Source: Deltaproteobacteria bacterium (GTDB lineage: Bacteria; Desulfobacterota; Desulfobacteria; Desulfobacterales; B30-G6). Taken from it: DNA of 64,000 bases. Of this stretch, positions 34,116 to 43,610 are shown in pieces. Numbering within the stretch: the stretch's first letter is position 1; each line of letters begins with the position of its first letter. The position numbers and the translations under genes were made by a program. The notes beneath the pieces are model-generated. The model was not told the DNA's origin, searched no databases, and saw only the letters and a program-made list of their open reading frames with translations. Where the stretch lies: contig JAJDNW010000020.1 of assembly GCA_022340465.1 (NCBI GenBank), positions 52,612 through 116,611 on the forward strand, in the 5' to 3' direction.

Positions 34116-36032
34116 ATGAAAAAGAAAATACTCATCGCCGACGACAACCGCCTGCTAAGAAAATTCCTTTCCACCCACCTGGAACGGGCCGGTCACCAGG
34201 TGCGAACGGCCGAGGACGGTCTTGCCGCACTGGATGTACTTTCAGAGTTTGCCCCCGATGTCATGTTTGTCGACCTCTTCATGCCGAAAATCGACGGGGA
34301 CAAACTTTGCCAGATCGTGCGCGCAAGAGAAGACCTCAAAGACTGTTATCTGGTCATTCTATCGGCCGGAATCGCAGAAACAGGGAAAGACTATACCAAA
34401 ATCGGCGCCAATGCATGTATTGCCAAGGGCTCCTTCAGCAATATGGCCAAAAACGTCCTGGCAGCGGTCAACGCCTCCGACGCGCGGGTCCGGGAGGATG
34501 AGCCTCGATCGATCATGGGCCTGGATGCCGTCTATTCGAGGCAGCTGACCAAGGAGCTCATTTCACGCAACCGCCACCTGGAAACCATCCTTGAAAGCAT
34601 GACCGAGGGATTTCTCGAAATATACTCGGATCGCGTTGTATATGCCAACGCAGCCGCGGTGCAGATGTTCGAAGTCAGCCTTGAACATCTCCTGTATGCT
34701 TATCCGCCCGACCTGTTCGAGGGAGGCGCCAAACCGTTTGTCGAAAAAATGGTCCACAAGCCGGATGACATGGACAACACCAAGGATGAAACCTTCGATC
34801 TGCACAGTAGAAAGGTGAACATTAAAAGCTTTCCTTTGGAGGGTGAACCCGACACCAGCATTATCATTCTCTCCGATGTCACCGAACAGAAGCGCCTTGA
34901 ACAGAAACTCCAACAGGCCAAAAAGATGGAAGCAGTCGGCACGCTTGCCGGCGGGGTGGCGCATGACTTCAACAACCTGCTCATGGGGATTCAGGGCAAT
35001 ATTTCATTGATGATGCTCGACCTCAAACCCGGAGACACCCATTTCGAAGAGGTTGCCAGTATCGAAAGGTGCGTCGACAGTGCCGCCAGGTTGACCAAAC
35101 AGCTGCTGGGGTTTGCCCGCGGCGGCAAATACGTGATAAAGTCCACCAGCCTCAACGAAATGATCGAAAAGTTAAAGCGGATGTTTGAAAGAACCAACAG
35201 AAACATCCGCTTCCAGGAAAAATATCAGGAAGGCCTGTGGTCCGTCGAGGTCGATCAGGGGCAGATCGAACAGGTGATGATGAACCTGCTCATGAACGCC
35301 TGCCAGGCCATGCCCCAAAGCGGAATCCTGCGGATAAAAACGGAAAATGTCACCCTGAACCCATCATTTGTCAAATCCTTCGACGTCGAACCCGGAAAAT
35401 ATGTAAAAATTTCCGTCATCGACACCGGCCACGGCATGGATCCCGCGATACGGCAGCGAATTTTCGAACCTTTTTTTACCACCAAAAATGTCGGCGAGGG
35501 CTCCGGAATGGGGCTTGCCTCGGCCTTCGGTATCGTGAAAAATCACCATGGCATCATTGAATGCCTCAGCGTCAAAGGCAAAGGGACCACCTTCAACGTG
35601 TACCTCCCCGTATCCCCTGCGGAAGCCGGCGATAGCGTCAGAGCCGATAGCGGGCCCCAAGCGGGATCGACCACCATCCTGCTGGTCGACGACGAAGACA
35701 TCATTATCAACGTCGATAAAAAGCTGCTCGAAGAACTGGGCTACAATGTGTTGACTGCCGAAGATGGAGCTGCCGCCCTGAAAATTTTCGATGCCCACCA
35801 TTCACGGATCGATCTCGTTCTGCTGGACATCATCATGCCCGACATGAGTGGTGAGGAGGTTTACACCCGCATGAAACGGATAGATCCGGATGTCAGGGTT
35901 CTGCTGTCGAGCGGCTACAGCATCGATTGGAAAGCCAGAAAAATGATTGAAGAAGGCTGCCGCGGCTTTATCCAAAAACCATTCAAAATACAGCATCTCT
36001 CCCACAGGATCAGAGATATCTTATCATCTTGA
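34116..36032 (+). CDS. Hybrid histidine kinase with receiver domains at both ends
   Basis: 638 aa, no membrane segment, so a cytoplasmic signalling protein. Order: receiver (1-~120, D53 in FVDLFMPKIDG), PAS-like region (~150-260), HisKA (~275-340, phospho-His in GGVAHDFNNLLMGIQGN), HATPase (~380-490, LLMNACQAMP, DTGHGMD), second receiver (~515-635, Asp in LVLLDIIMPDMSG, Lys in FIQKPF). The GGVAHDFNNLL motif marks the NtrB/FixL-like HisKA subgroup. No output domain, so the partner must be elsewhere. It is not adjacent to a response-regulator gene. Confidence 0.93.
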   Translation: MKKKILIADDNRLLRKFLSTHLERAGHQVRTAEDGLAALDVLSEFAPDVMFVDLFMPKIDGDKLCQIVRAREDLKDCYLVILSAGIAETGKDYTKIGANACIAKGSFSNMAKNVLAAVNASDARVREDEPRSIMGLDAVYSRQLTKELISRNRHLETILESMTEGFLEIYSDRVVYANAAAVQMFEVSLEHLLYAYPPDLFEGGAKPFVEKMVHKPDDMDNTKDETFDLHSRKVNIKSFPLEGEPDTSIIILSDVTEQKRLEQKLQQAKKMEAVGTLAGGVAHDFNNLLMGIQGNISLMMLDLKPGDTHFEEVASIERCVDSAARLTKQLLGFARGGKYVIKSTSLNEMIEKLKRMFERTNRNIRFQEKYQEGLWSVEVDQGQIEQVMMNLLMNACQAMPQSGILRIKTENVTLNPSFVKSFDVEPGKYVKISVIDTGHGMDPAIRQRIFEPFFTTKNVGEGSGMGLASAFGIVKNHHGIIECLSVKGKGTTFNVYLPVSPAEAGDSVRADSGPQAGSTTILLVDDEDIIINVDKKLLEELGYNVLTAEDGAAALKIFDAHHSRIDLVLLDIIMPDMSGEEVYTRMKRIDPDVRVLLSSGYSIDWKARKMIEEGCRGFIQKPFKIQHLSHRIRDILSS

Positions 36033-36089
36033 CAATTTGCTAAAATTAGTATAATTAGATAGTTACATCAAATTCGAAAGGAAATATGC

Positions 36090-36224
36090 ATGCAAGACCC
36101 GGAAGAGCAAAAGATCGAAGCAGCCATGGAAGCGATTATCAAAAACATCGATTCCATCATCGAAAAAATTAACCACCAGGATCCCGGAAGAGCCGAAGAA
36201 ACGCGACCGCAGGAAAATATGTAA
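36090..36224 (+). CDS. Small acidic helical protein, 44 aa, unknown
   Basis: MQDPEEQKIEAAMEAIIKNI.. with an AAAGGAAAT ribosome-binding site 6 nt before the ATG. The chain is highly charged and predicted as one amphipathic helix, with I/A/M spacing that could form a coiled coil (EAAMEAIIKNIDSIIEKI). It lies 57 bp after the hybrid kinase and 69 bp before the IHF-like gene, all on the plus strand. I do not recognise it. Confidence 0.5.
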   Translation: MQDPEEQKIEAAMEAIIKNIDSIIEKINHQDPGRAEETRPQENM

Positions 36225-36293
36225 ACAAAAAACCCCACTGCCGTAAAAAACTGGTGGCACGGCTCCGGGAAACCTTCCAAACCAGGGGGAACC

Positions 36294-36572
36294 ATGGCGT
36301 TAACCAAAAGCGACATCGTGACAAAAGTTCATGCACTGGGGTTTACTCAGAAAAAGGCCGTGGACACCATCGAGTCTTTATTGGAGATTATCAAGACGAC
36401 GCTGGCCCGGGGGGATGATGTGCTGGTATCGGGTTTCGGAAAATTTTGCGTAAAGGAAAAAAATCAGCGGCGCGGCAGAAACCCGGCTACCGGTTCGGAC
36501 CTGCTCCTCAGGGAGAGGAAAGTCGTTACGTTCAAATGTTCCGGCAAACTGAGAGACAGGGTCAACAGCTAA
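36294..36572 (+). CDS. ihfA: Integration host factor alpha-like DNA-bending protein
   Basis: 92 aa, normal HU/IHF length. Starts MALTKSDIV and has the DNA-binding arm signature GFGKFCVKEKNQRRGRNPAT with the proline at the arm tip. The gene is IHF-alpha-like rather than HU-like because of the GRNPATG/LLLRERKVVTFK stretch. It bends DNA and would help activators reach sigma-54 promoters such as the one at 29528. The start has a CAGGGGGAACC site. Confidence 0.9.
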   Translation: MALTKSDIVTKVHALGFTQKKAVDTIESLLEIIKTTLARGDDVLVSGFGKFCVKEKNQRRGRNPATGSDLLLRERKVVTFKCSGKLRDRVNS

Positions 36573-36598
36573 TGAAATAACCCGGTGTTGGGCGTTGA

Positions 36599-36790
36599 GT
36601 GATTACGTGTTACGTCGTGAAAAGTGAAATGTGAACCGTGAAACGTAACACGTAGGGCGCAAGGCATAAGGCGCAAGACAATCTCAAAGCATCATGCGTT
36701 GAACGGTCTGCCCCTTGGGTCCTGCACCCTCAGCCCTGAGCCGTATACCGTGAGACGCGAAACGTGAGGCGCTAGGCGTCTGACTTCTGA
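36599..36790 (+). repeat. Degenerate GTGAAACG-type repeat tract
   Basis: The gap after the IHF-like gene contains units such as GTGAAA, GTGAACCGTGAAACG, GGCGCAAGGC and GTGAGACG. The first ~47 bp match the inverse of 25895-25938 almost perfectly. Similar tracts are at 55262-55450 and 57545-57662. Non-coding. Confidence 0.65.
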
Positions 36791-36838
36791 CTCGATCAAG
36801 TCCTGATCTAAGGTTGTCACTTTTTCAAAGTAAAGAAT

Positions 36839-36857
36839 CCTGGCCCAGAGGGCCAGG
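36839..36857 (-). terminator. Terminator of the opp-acnA run
   Basis: On the minus strand CCTGGCCC-TCT-GGGCCAGG, a perfect 8-bp stem, 21 bp after the acnA stop and followed by ATTCTTT. Good placement for an intrinsic terminator though the U-tract is short. Confidence 0.65.
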
Positions 36858-36877
36858 TTTTAAAAACTGGAATAAAT

Positions 36878-39562
36878 TTACTGCATGATCTGCCTCAACA
36901 CATATGGCAGAATGCCGCCGTGCTCGAAGTAGGCCACATCCACGGCGGTGTCCAACCTGGCCGTCACCTCGAAAACCACCTCGCTTGAATCGTCCCTGGC
37001 TGCTCGAACCGTGAGCGTCTTTCTGGGCGTCATGTTTTCCATGCCTTCTATTGTATAGGATTCGGAACCGGTAAGCCCCAAAGACTCACAGCTGTCGTCA
37101 CCCCTGAAAATCAACGGCAAAACCCCCATGCCGACCAAATTGCTCCGATGAATTCGTTCAAACGATCGTGCAATCACGGCGCGGACGCCGAGCAGACTGG
37201 TTCCCTTGGCGGCCCAGTCTCTCGAGGAGCCTGTACCGTATTCGCTGCCCCCCAAAACCACCAGCGCTTTGCCTTCCCGGATATACTGCATGGCGGCATC
37301 GAAGACGAACATCTCTTCGCCTGTGGGGAACTTGCGGGTAAAACTGCCCTCTCTGGGTTGCACGAGACTGTTTTTAATGCGGATGTTTCCGAAGGTCCCG
37401 CGCATCATCACCTCATGGTTCCCCCTGCGGCTGCCGTATGAATTGAAATTTTCAGGCTTCACTCCCTGGGCGGTGAGATACGTTCCCGCGGGATATTCCT
37501 CCGGAATCGCACCGGCGGGTGAAATGTGGTCCGTGGTTACCGAATCTCCCAGGAGCAGGAGCGCCCGCCCCCGATCCAGCCCGCCGGGTTTCTCCATCGC
37601 CAGTCCGAAATTTTCGAAATAGGGGGGGCGTTTGATATACGTCGACCGCTCGTTCCACTGAAAAGTGGTGTCTTCTCCAACGGTGAGGTCCTCCCAGAAG
37701 TGGTCGCCCTTGAAAATCTCGGCGTACACCTGGCGGAAGCTCTCCGGATCCATATTGGCGGTTACCATTTTCTCGATTTCGGCAACGTCGGGCCAGATAT
37801 CTTTCAAAAGCACCGCTTCACCCTCAGCCGTCACGCCGACGGGCTCCGTTTCCAGATCAATGTCCACACGGCCGGCTAGTGCGTATGCGATGACGAGCAT
37901 GGGGGATGCCAGGAAGTTGGCTTTGACGAGTTGATGGATCCGGGCCTCGAAGTTCCGGTTCCCGGACAGCACGGCGGCCACTGTCAGATTCTCCCTGGAT
38001 ATGGCATCGCTTATCTCGGGCGCCAGCGGTCCGCTGTTGCCGATACAGGTGGTGCACCCGAAGGCGGCCAGATGAAAGCCGAGTTTTTCCAGATAGCGCA
38101 TCAAACCCGACGATTCAAGGTAGTCGGGCACCACCCTGGATCCCGGAGCAAGGGAGGTCTTCACGTAGGCCGGCACCTTCAACCCCTTTTCCACCGCATT
38201 TTTGGCGAGCATTCCGGCACCGATCATCACAAAAGGGTTGGAGGTGTTCGTGCAGGAAGTAATGGCGGCGATCACCACGCTGCCGTTGCCGATTTCCTCT
38301 TCCCCGCCTTCCAGTTTTACGGTGACATCCTTGACGCACAAGCCATCCGGAGCTGCAGTTGCGCCATCGGCGGCACCGGCACAGATCGTTTGAAAGCGCG
38401 CCTTCAAGGCGCCGACCGTAATTCTGTCCTGCGGCCTTGCGGGGCCGGCAACCGACGGTTCGATGGAGGCGAGGTCGATATCCACGATGTCGCTGTAATC
38501 GGGATCGCGTTCGCCCTCATAGAAGAGGCCGGTCTCCCGGGCATAGCGTTCCACGATCCCGGCCTGCCCGGACCGATTGGTCATTTTCAGGTAGCTGATG
38601 GTATTTTCATCGATGGGGAAAAAAGCCATGGTTGCACCGAACTCGGGGGACATGTTGGCGATGGTTGCCCTGTCGGTCAGCGTCAGGCTCTGCATCCCTT
38701 CGCCGAAGAATTCCACGAACTTTTCCACCACCCGTTTCTTTCTCAATATTTCCGTAACCGTCAGAACCAGGTCCGTGGCGGTTACCCCCGGCCGCAAGGA
38801 TCCGGTCATGCGAACCCCGACGACCTCGGGGATGGACATGTAGTAGGGTTGCCCCAGCATGACCGCCTCCGCTTCGATACCACCGACCCCCCAGCCCATG
38901 ATTCCCAAACTGTTGATCATGGTGGTGTGGCTGTCGGTTCCCACCAGTGTGTCAGGATAGGCGATCCATCCGTCCGGCAACTTTTCGGTCATGACAACCC
39001 GGCCGAGGTACTCGAGGTTTACCTGGTGGCAGATACCTGAATTGGGGGGCACCACCTTGAAATTGTCGAAGCTTTTCTGGGCCCATTTCAACAGTTCGTA
39101 GCGTTCCCGGTTGCGCTCATATTCCATGGCGACATTTTTTCCCAGAGCGTCCGGACTGCCGTAGTAGTCCACCTGGATGGAGTGATCGACAATCAGTTCC
39201 ACGGGCACCAGGGGATTGATCTTTCCCGGGTCGCCGCCAAGCTCGCGGACGGCATCCCGCATGGCGGCAAGGTCCACAACCGCCGGAACTCCCGTAAAAT
39301 CCTGCATCAACACCCTGCCCGGGTGATACGGAATCTCCACCGGCTCCGGGTAATGCCGCCGCCAACCGGCAATATGTTTAAGGTCATCCTCGCCGACGAT
39401 GCTGCCGTCCATCTTTCTCAGAAGGTTTTCCACCAGAACCCTTATGGAATACGGCAGCCGCTGAATGTCGGCGATTCCGTTTTTCTCAAGTAAGGATATG
39501 TCGACAATGTTGTATTTTTTTCCGTCCACTTCTATCGTGCGTACATACGACTCAGATTTCAT
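36878..39562 (-). CDS. acnA: Aconitate hydratase A
   Basis: 894 aa from the ATG at 39562, which has a GGAG site; an earlier in-frame start at 39649 would add 29 basic residues overlapping the next gene. Aconitase interconverts citrate and isocitrate in the TCA cycle. The [4Fe-4S] ligands are visible as the Cys in AITSCTNTSNP and the pair in FGCTTCIGNSG. Conserved GTDSHTTMINSLGIMGWGVGG and the C-terminal GGSEYGTGSSRDWAAKG swivel-domain motif are present. Length and motifs fit the AcnA/IRP1 branch. It follows the last opp gene by 34 bp in the same direction, so may be co-transcribed. Confidence 0.97.
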   Translation of the reverse strand: MKSESYVRTIEVDGKKYNIVDISLLEKNGIADIQRLPYSIRVLVENLLRKMDGSIVGEDDLKHIAGWRRHYPEPVEIPYHPGRVLMQDFTGVPAVVDLAAMRDAVRELGGDPGKINPLVPVELIVDHSIQVDYYGSPDALGKNVAMEYERNRERYELLKWAQKSFDNFKVVPPNSGICHQVNLEYLGRVVMTEKLPDGWIAYPDTLVGTDSHTTMINSLGIMGWGVGGIEAEAVMLGQPYYMSIPEVVGVRMTGSLRPGVTATDLVLTVTEILRKKRVVEKFVEFFGEGMQSLTLTDRATIANMSPEFGATMAFFPIDENTISYLKMTNRSGQAGIVERYARETGLFYEGERDPDYSDIVDIDLASIEPSVAGPARPQDRITVGALKARFQTICAGAADGATAAPDGLCVKDVTVKLEGGEEEIGNGSVVIAAITSCTNTSNPFVMIGAGMLAKNAVEKGLKVPAYVKTSLAPGSRVVPDYLESSGLMRYLEKLGFHLAAFGCTTCIGNSGPLAPEISDAISRENLTVAAVLSGNRNFEARIHQLVKANFLASPMLVIAYALAGRVDIDLETEPVGVTAEGEAVLLKDIWPDVAEIEKMVTANMDPESFRQVYAEIFKGDHFWEDLTVGEDTTFQWNERSTYIKRPPYFENFGLAMEKPGGLDRGRALLLLGDSVTTDHISPAGAIPEEYPAGTYLTAQGVKPENFNSYGSRRGNHEVMMRGTFGNIRIKNSLVQPREGSFTRKFPTGEEMFVFDAAMQYIREGKALVVLGGSEYGTGSSRDWAAKGTSLLGVRAVIARSFERIHRSNLVGMGVLPLIFRGDDSCESLGLTGSESYTIEGMENMTPRKTLTVRAARDDSSEVVFEVTARLDTAVDVAYFEHGGILPYVLRQIMQ

Positions 39563-39596
39563 GATGATTCTCCATCTCCTCGATGCAACCGGTTTT

Positions 39597-40433
39597 CTAC
39601 CGTGCCTTGCCCTCGGCGCCACCATAGGCAAACTTGGGCTGGGCCGCAATCAACCGGCGGGTGTACGCATGCTGCGGGGCGCGGATGATCTCTTCGGTTT
39701 TGCCGGTCTCCACGATTTCGCCTTGATGGATCACCGCGATTCTGTCGCATAAATAGCGCGCGGCAGCAAGATTGTGCGTGATGAATAAAAAAGTGACGCC
39801 ATGGCGTTCCCGGATATCCAAAAGCAAACGGAACAACTGGATAGCGATGGTTGCATCCAGCATGGAAGCGGGTTCGTCGGCAACCACGAATTCGGGTTTC
39901 AACACCATGGCACGGGCGATGGCCACGCGCTGCCGCTGCCCGCCGCTGAGCTGATGAGGATAACGGTACAAATAATCGGTGCCCGGGGACATGCCCACCA
40001 CTTCCAGGGATTTCATCACCTTGTCCCGCCGGTCCCTCCTCGATCCCTTGCCGTGTATGGCCAGCGGTTCCGCAATCGTGTCGAGAATCGAAAGGTGAGG
40101 GTTGAGCGACTGGTAAGGGTCCTGGAAAATCATCTGCACCTTCATGCGGAATGCCTTCAAACCCGCCCCCTTAAGGTGCCCAACCTCATCGTCTCCCAGG
40201 CGGATGCTCCCCTTATCGGGATTTTCCAGCTTGACCACCAAACGCCCCATGGTGGTCTTGCCGCTGCCGCTTTGTCCGACAAGGCCGAAGATTTCCCCCC
40301 TGCCTATTTCCAGGGAGACATCGTTTAAAGCGATCACCCGTTGCCCGGAATCACCGAAGAGACCTGTGCTCGCTTTGTATGTCTTCGATATGCCGTTCAA
40401 CCGCATGATCGTCTTGCTCTCAATTGCCGCCAT
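39597..40433 (-). CDS. Peptide ABC transporter ATP-binding protein (OppF/DppF type)
   Basis: 278 aa. Walker A GQSGSGKTTMGR, signature LSGGQRQRVAIARAM, Walker B FVVADEPASMLDA, then the H-loop FITHNLAAARYL. The C-terminal oligopeptide-transporter extension is short. The ATG at 40433 is preceded by GGACGGAG; an upstream TTG start at 40457 is less likely. Energises uptake with the neighbouring OppD-like ATPase. Last transporter gene of the cluster. Confidence 0.92.
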   Translation of the reverse strand: MAAIESKTIMRLNGISKTYKASTGLFGDSGQRVIALNDVSLEIGRGEIFGLVGQSGSGKTTMGRLVVKLENPDKGSIRLGDDEVGHLKGAGLKAFRMKVQMIFQDPYQSLNPHLSILDTIAEPLAIHGKGSRRDRRDKVMKSLEVVGMSPGTDYLYRYPHQLSGGQRQRVAIARAMVLKPEFVVADEPASMLDATIAIQLFRLLLDIRERHGVTFLFITHNLAAARYLCDRIAVIHQGEIVETGKTEEIIRAPQHAYTRRLIAAQPKFAYGGAEGKAR

Positions 40434-40465
40434 CTTCTCCGTCCTCTTGTTTTTCAAGGTTGGCG

Positions 40466-41422
40466 CTAAGAAGTCAAGCTACAAAGGGCCCTGTGGGTCG
40501 GTGTCGCCTGCCGGTATTCGGGCGCACGGTTTTCACACATCGCCGATGCATGCGGGCACATTTTATAAAACCGGCACCCGGTCGGCGCTGCAATCAGGTC
40601 GGGCGTTCTCCCTATCATTTCCAGCGGTGCCGGCCGGTCACCCTCCAGCGTCAGGTAGGAAGTAAGCAAAAGACGCGTGTAGGGGTGAATGGGGGTGTTG
40701 AACACCTCCTCCCGGGAACCGAACTCCACAATCTGCCCGGCATACATCACGGCGATATCATGGCAGACATTGGCCACAACGGCGATATCGTGAGAAATGA
40801 AGATCACGCTGATGTTCATTCTGTCCTGAATGGACCGGATCTCCTGCAGGATCTGATCCTGTACGATGACGTCCAAAGCGGTTGTGGGTTCGTCCGCTAT
40901 GACCAGTTTGGGGTTGCATGCCAGGGCCATGGCAATAACGGCCCGTTGTTTCATGCCGCCGCTGAACTGATGCGGATAAGCCCTCATGCGCTCCCTGGGC
41001 ATCTCCACGAGGTCGAAGAGTGCCTCGACGCGTCCCTGCAACGCCTCCTTCGATATGCCGGGTTCGTGGGTGGCGATAGCCTCTCGCAGCTGCGCATCGA
41101 CACGGTGAACGGGGTTCAGTGCGTTCATGGCCGCCTGAAAGATCATGGCGATTTCATTCCAGCGAACCTCGCGAATGCCTTTATCCGACAGTTGAACGAG
41201 GTCTTGGCCACCGTACAGGATCCTGCCCCGCGTCACCCGGCCGTTTTCGGGAAGAAGGCGCATCAGCGCCATGCCCAGGGTCGTCTTTCCACAGCCCGAC
41301 TCACCGACGAAGCCGAGCGAGCGGCCCTCTTCGAGCTCAAACGAAATGTCGTCGACGGCTTTCAGCACCCCTTTTTTGGTTTGATAGCTGACACATAAAT
41401 TTTCGACCGATATCAACGTCAT
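40466..41422 (-). CDS. Peptide ABC transporter ATP-binding protein (OppD/DppD type)
   Basis: 318 aa. Walker A GESGCGKTTLGMAL, signature FSGGMKQRAVIAMAL, Walker B LVIADEPTTALDV, H-loop IFISHDIAVVA. The C-terminus has the oligopeptide-family Cys-rich segment (GCRFYKMCPHASAMCENRAP), known to bind an [4Fe-4S] cluster in OppD/DppD relatives. It starts 1 bp after the OppC-like stop. Confidence 0.94.
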   Translation of the reverse strand: MTLISVENLCVSYQTKKGVLKAVDDISFELEEGRSLGFVGESGCGKTTLGMALMRLLPENGRVTRGRILYGGQDLVQLSDKGIREVRWNEIAMIFQAAMNALNPVHRVDAQLREAIATHEPGISKEALQGRVEALFDLVEMPRERMRAYPHQFSGGMKQRAVIAMALACNPKLVIADEPTTALDVIVQDQILQEIRSIQDRMNISVIFISHDIAVVANVCHDIAVMYAGQIVEFGSREEVFNTPIHPYTRLLLTSYLTLEGDRPAPLEMIGRTPDLIAAPTGCRFYKMCPHASAMCENRAPEYRQATPTHRALCSLTS

Positions 41423-41423
41423 A

Positions 41424-42332
41424 TTATTCCGAAAACTCCTCTTTCCTCAACCGCGGATCAAGGACTTCGTCCATGGCCCTTCCCAACATGTAAAAAGAAA
41501 GGGTTATCAAGGAGATGCAGATCCCCGGCGGCAAAAGCCAGTAAGGTGCCTGAAACATGTGACCCGTTTTCCAAACCCACTGCAGCATCATCCCCCAACT
41601 CACCTGGCTGGGGTCGCCGAATCCCAGGAATGCCAGCGCCGCCTCAACAAGAATGGCGGAAGTCACTCGAAACGTCATGTAAAGAAATGACAGGGGCAGA
41701 ACATTGGGCATAATGTGCCGGAATATGATCCTGATGTGCGACGCACCCGCCACCTTGGCCGCTTCGATGAACGGCCGCTCTTTGAGGGTCAGTGTTTGCG
41801 CCCTGATAACGCGGGAAACCCCCGGCCAGCGCAACAGGGCGATCAAAAGCACGATCAGCCATATGTTAAGCTGCCCGAACAGTGCCGCCAGGAGCAGCAG
41901 GATCAACAGGGACGGCATGACCATGATCATATCCGCCAGCCGCATGAGCAGCATATCCACGAATCCGCCCATATATCCGGCAAGCATGCCGACGATCGTT
42001 CCCAGCACGATGCTGATGAAGGCTGCCGAAAGGCCGACCATGAAGGCTATTTTGGCGCCCTCCAACAATTGTGTGAATATGTCCCGCCCGATGAAGTCCG
42101 TACCCAGCCAGTGGCGCCAGCCCGGTCCGGTAGCGTGCGAGATCAGCGGATCCACACCGGTCATGGGATCATACATCGGGCCGAAAAGCGGTGTAAAAAA
42201 GCTGGCCACGGCCATAAGCGCGAAAAGAACCAGCAGCGTCAACCCGATCTTTCCCAGAAGATTTTCCCTGAAAATAGCCCACCCCTTGGCCAACCTGTCA
42301 AACAAATGAACTCTTTCCGATAGGTTACTCAT
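41424..42332 (-). CDS. Peptide ABC transporter permease (OppC/DppC type)
   Basis: 302 aa inner-membrane permease with six helices. N-terminal GKIGLTLLVLFALMAVASFF helix, a periplasmic loop with GTDFIGRDIFTQLLEG, the EAA-loop region EAAKVAGASHIRIIFRHIMPNV that contacts the ATPase, and a typical end DEVLDPRLRKEE. Pairs with the OppB-like permease 52 bp upstream. Confidence 0.93.
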   Translation of the reverse strand: MSNLSERVHLFDRLAKGWAIFRENLLGKIGLTLLVLFALMAVASFFTPLFGPMYDPMTGVDPLISHATGPGWRHWLGTDFIGRDIFTQLLEGAKIAFMVGLSAAFISIVLGTIVGMLAGYMGGFVDMLLMRLADMIMVMPSLLILLLLAALFGQLNIWLIVLLIALLRWPGVSRVIRAQTLTLKERPFIEAAKVAGASHIRIIFRHIMPNVLPLSFLYMTFRVTSAILVEAALAFLGFGDPSQVSWGMMLQWVWKTGHMFQAPYWLLPPGICISLITLSFYMLGRAMDEVLDPRLRKEEFSE

Positions 42333-42384
42333 TTGGTTTTCTCACTAAACGAAGTTTAATTACCTAAAAAATGCGCCGCACTTT

Positions 42385-43362
42385 TTAGTAACGGATCCGC
42401 GGATCCAGATACGCATAAAGCACGTCGACAATCAGGTTAGCCGTCAACACGACCGCGGCTATCAATAAAAAACAGGCCTGGGCCAGAGGGTAATCATTGT
42501 TGCTTACGGCAAACACCAGCTCCTTGCCGATACCCGGCCAGGTAAAAACGGTTTCGGTCAAGGCACCGCCGTTAATGGAAAACGCCAGGCTCAAGCCGAC
42601 GCTGGTTATAACGGGAAGCGCCGCGTTCCTGGCTGCATGGTGGTTTCTCACCGCCTTTTCCGTCAGCCCTTTTGCGCGGGCCGTGACGATGTAGTCCTCC
42701 TTGAGCGTTCCCAGCATGCTGCTGCGCATGAGCAGCAGATAGGATCCGGTCTGAATCACGAAAAGGGTCATTAACGGGAGCAGCATGTGGTGGATCACAT
42801 CCAACCCCTTTACCAGAAAATTGGAATTTCCCCTGACCCACACTTCGGGTGAGATAATACCGTTCAGCGGAAACCACCCGACCTTGTATCCCAGGATCCA
42901 CACCAGCATCAATGCGAACCAGGGAACAAACAGCGTATGGCAGACAAGCGCACCGAGCGTCATCCAGGTGTCACTTTTCCTGCCCTTGTGCCAGGCGGCA
43001 ATCTTACCTAAAAACACACCGGCCAGCGCTGCCAGGATAGTGGAGGTGGTGAAGAGAAGAATGGTGTTGGGCAGGCGCTTCCAGATGATATCGAGCACGG
43101 GTTCACCGTAGTGAAACGAAATGCCGAAATTGCCGCCGAAGAAATTTTTCAGATAGTACAGATACTGTGTCCATATGGGTTGATCCAATCCCAACTGAGA
43201 AATGACGTGCTGCACGTCTTCGGGCGTCCACATGGGGTCCACCATGCGTGCAACGGGATCACCGGGCGCGATCCGAAACAGCACGAACAGAACCGTCAGT
43301 ATCACGAAGAATATGACGCCAATTTCCACCAGCCTCCTGAGTATGAATTTTCTGAGCTCCAT
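42385..43362 (-). CDS. Peptide ABC transporter permease (OppB/DppB type)
   Basis: 325 aa. Starts with the family's FILRRLVEIGVIFFVILTVL helix and FRIAPGDPV motif, has six helices and the EAA-like TARAKGLTEKAVRNHHAARN loop, and ends VDVLYAYLDPRIRY. Follows the substrate-binding protein gene after a 248-bp gap that contains no other gene. Confidence 0.93.
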   Translation of the reverse strand: MELRKFILRRLVEIGVIFFVILTVLFVLFRIAPGDPVARMVDPMWTPEDVQHVISQLGLDQPIWTQYLYYLKNFFGGNFGISFHYGEPVLDIIWKRLPNTILLFTTSTILAALAGVFLGKIAAWHKGRKSDTWMTLGALVCHTLFVPWFALMLVWILGYKVGWFPLNGIISPEVWVRGNSNFLVKGLDVIHHMLLPLMTLFVIQTGSYLLLMRSSMLGTLKEDYIVTARAKGLTEKAVRNHHAARNAALPVITSVGLSLAFSINGGALTETVFTWPGIGKELVFAVSNNDYPLAQACFLLIAAVVLTANLIVDVLYAYLDPRIRY

Positions 43363-43610
43363 ATTTTCTGCCTCTGTATATATATGCGGAAGCCCTACTT
43401 CTTTGAGCCTGTCCGTTCCACACGGCCATTGAACATCGTGACACCGAGCAGAAAATATAACGTTCCTGCCCCGTTTTTATTTTCAAATGGCAAATCGTAT
43501 GACACGTGAATTGACCCTCGGTCTACTTAGCCTGAACCAGAAAACCATGTATTGCAGGGATCTATCAGTAGTTTTAATCCCGGTTGCCGGAGGACAACCC
43601 GCGACACGCA

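Noticed and set aside
36599..36790. CRISPR array
   Set aside because: Units are 7-9 nt, variable and without constant spacers; no cas genes are present anywhere in the window.
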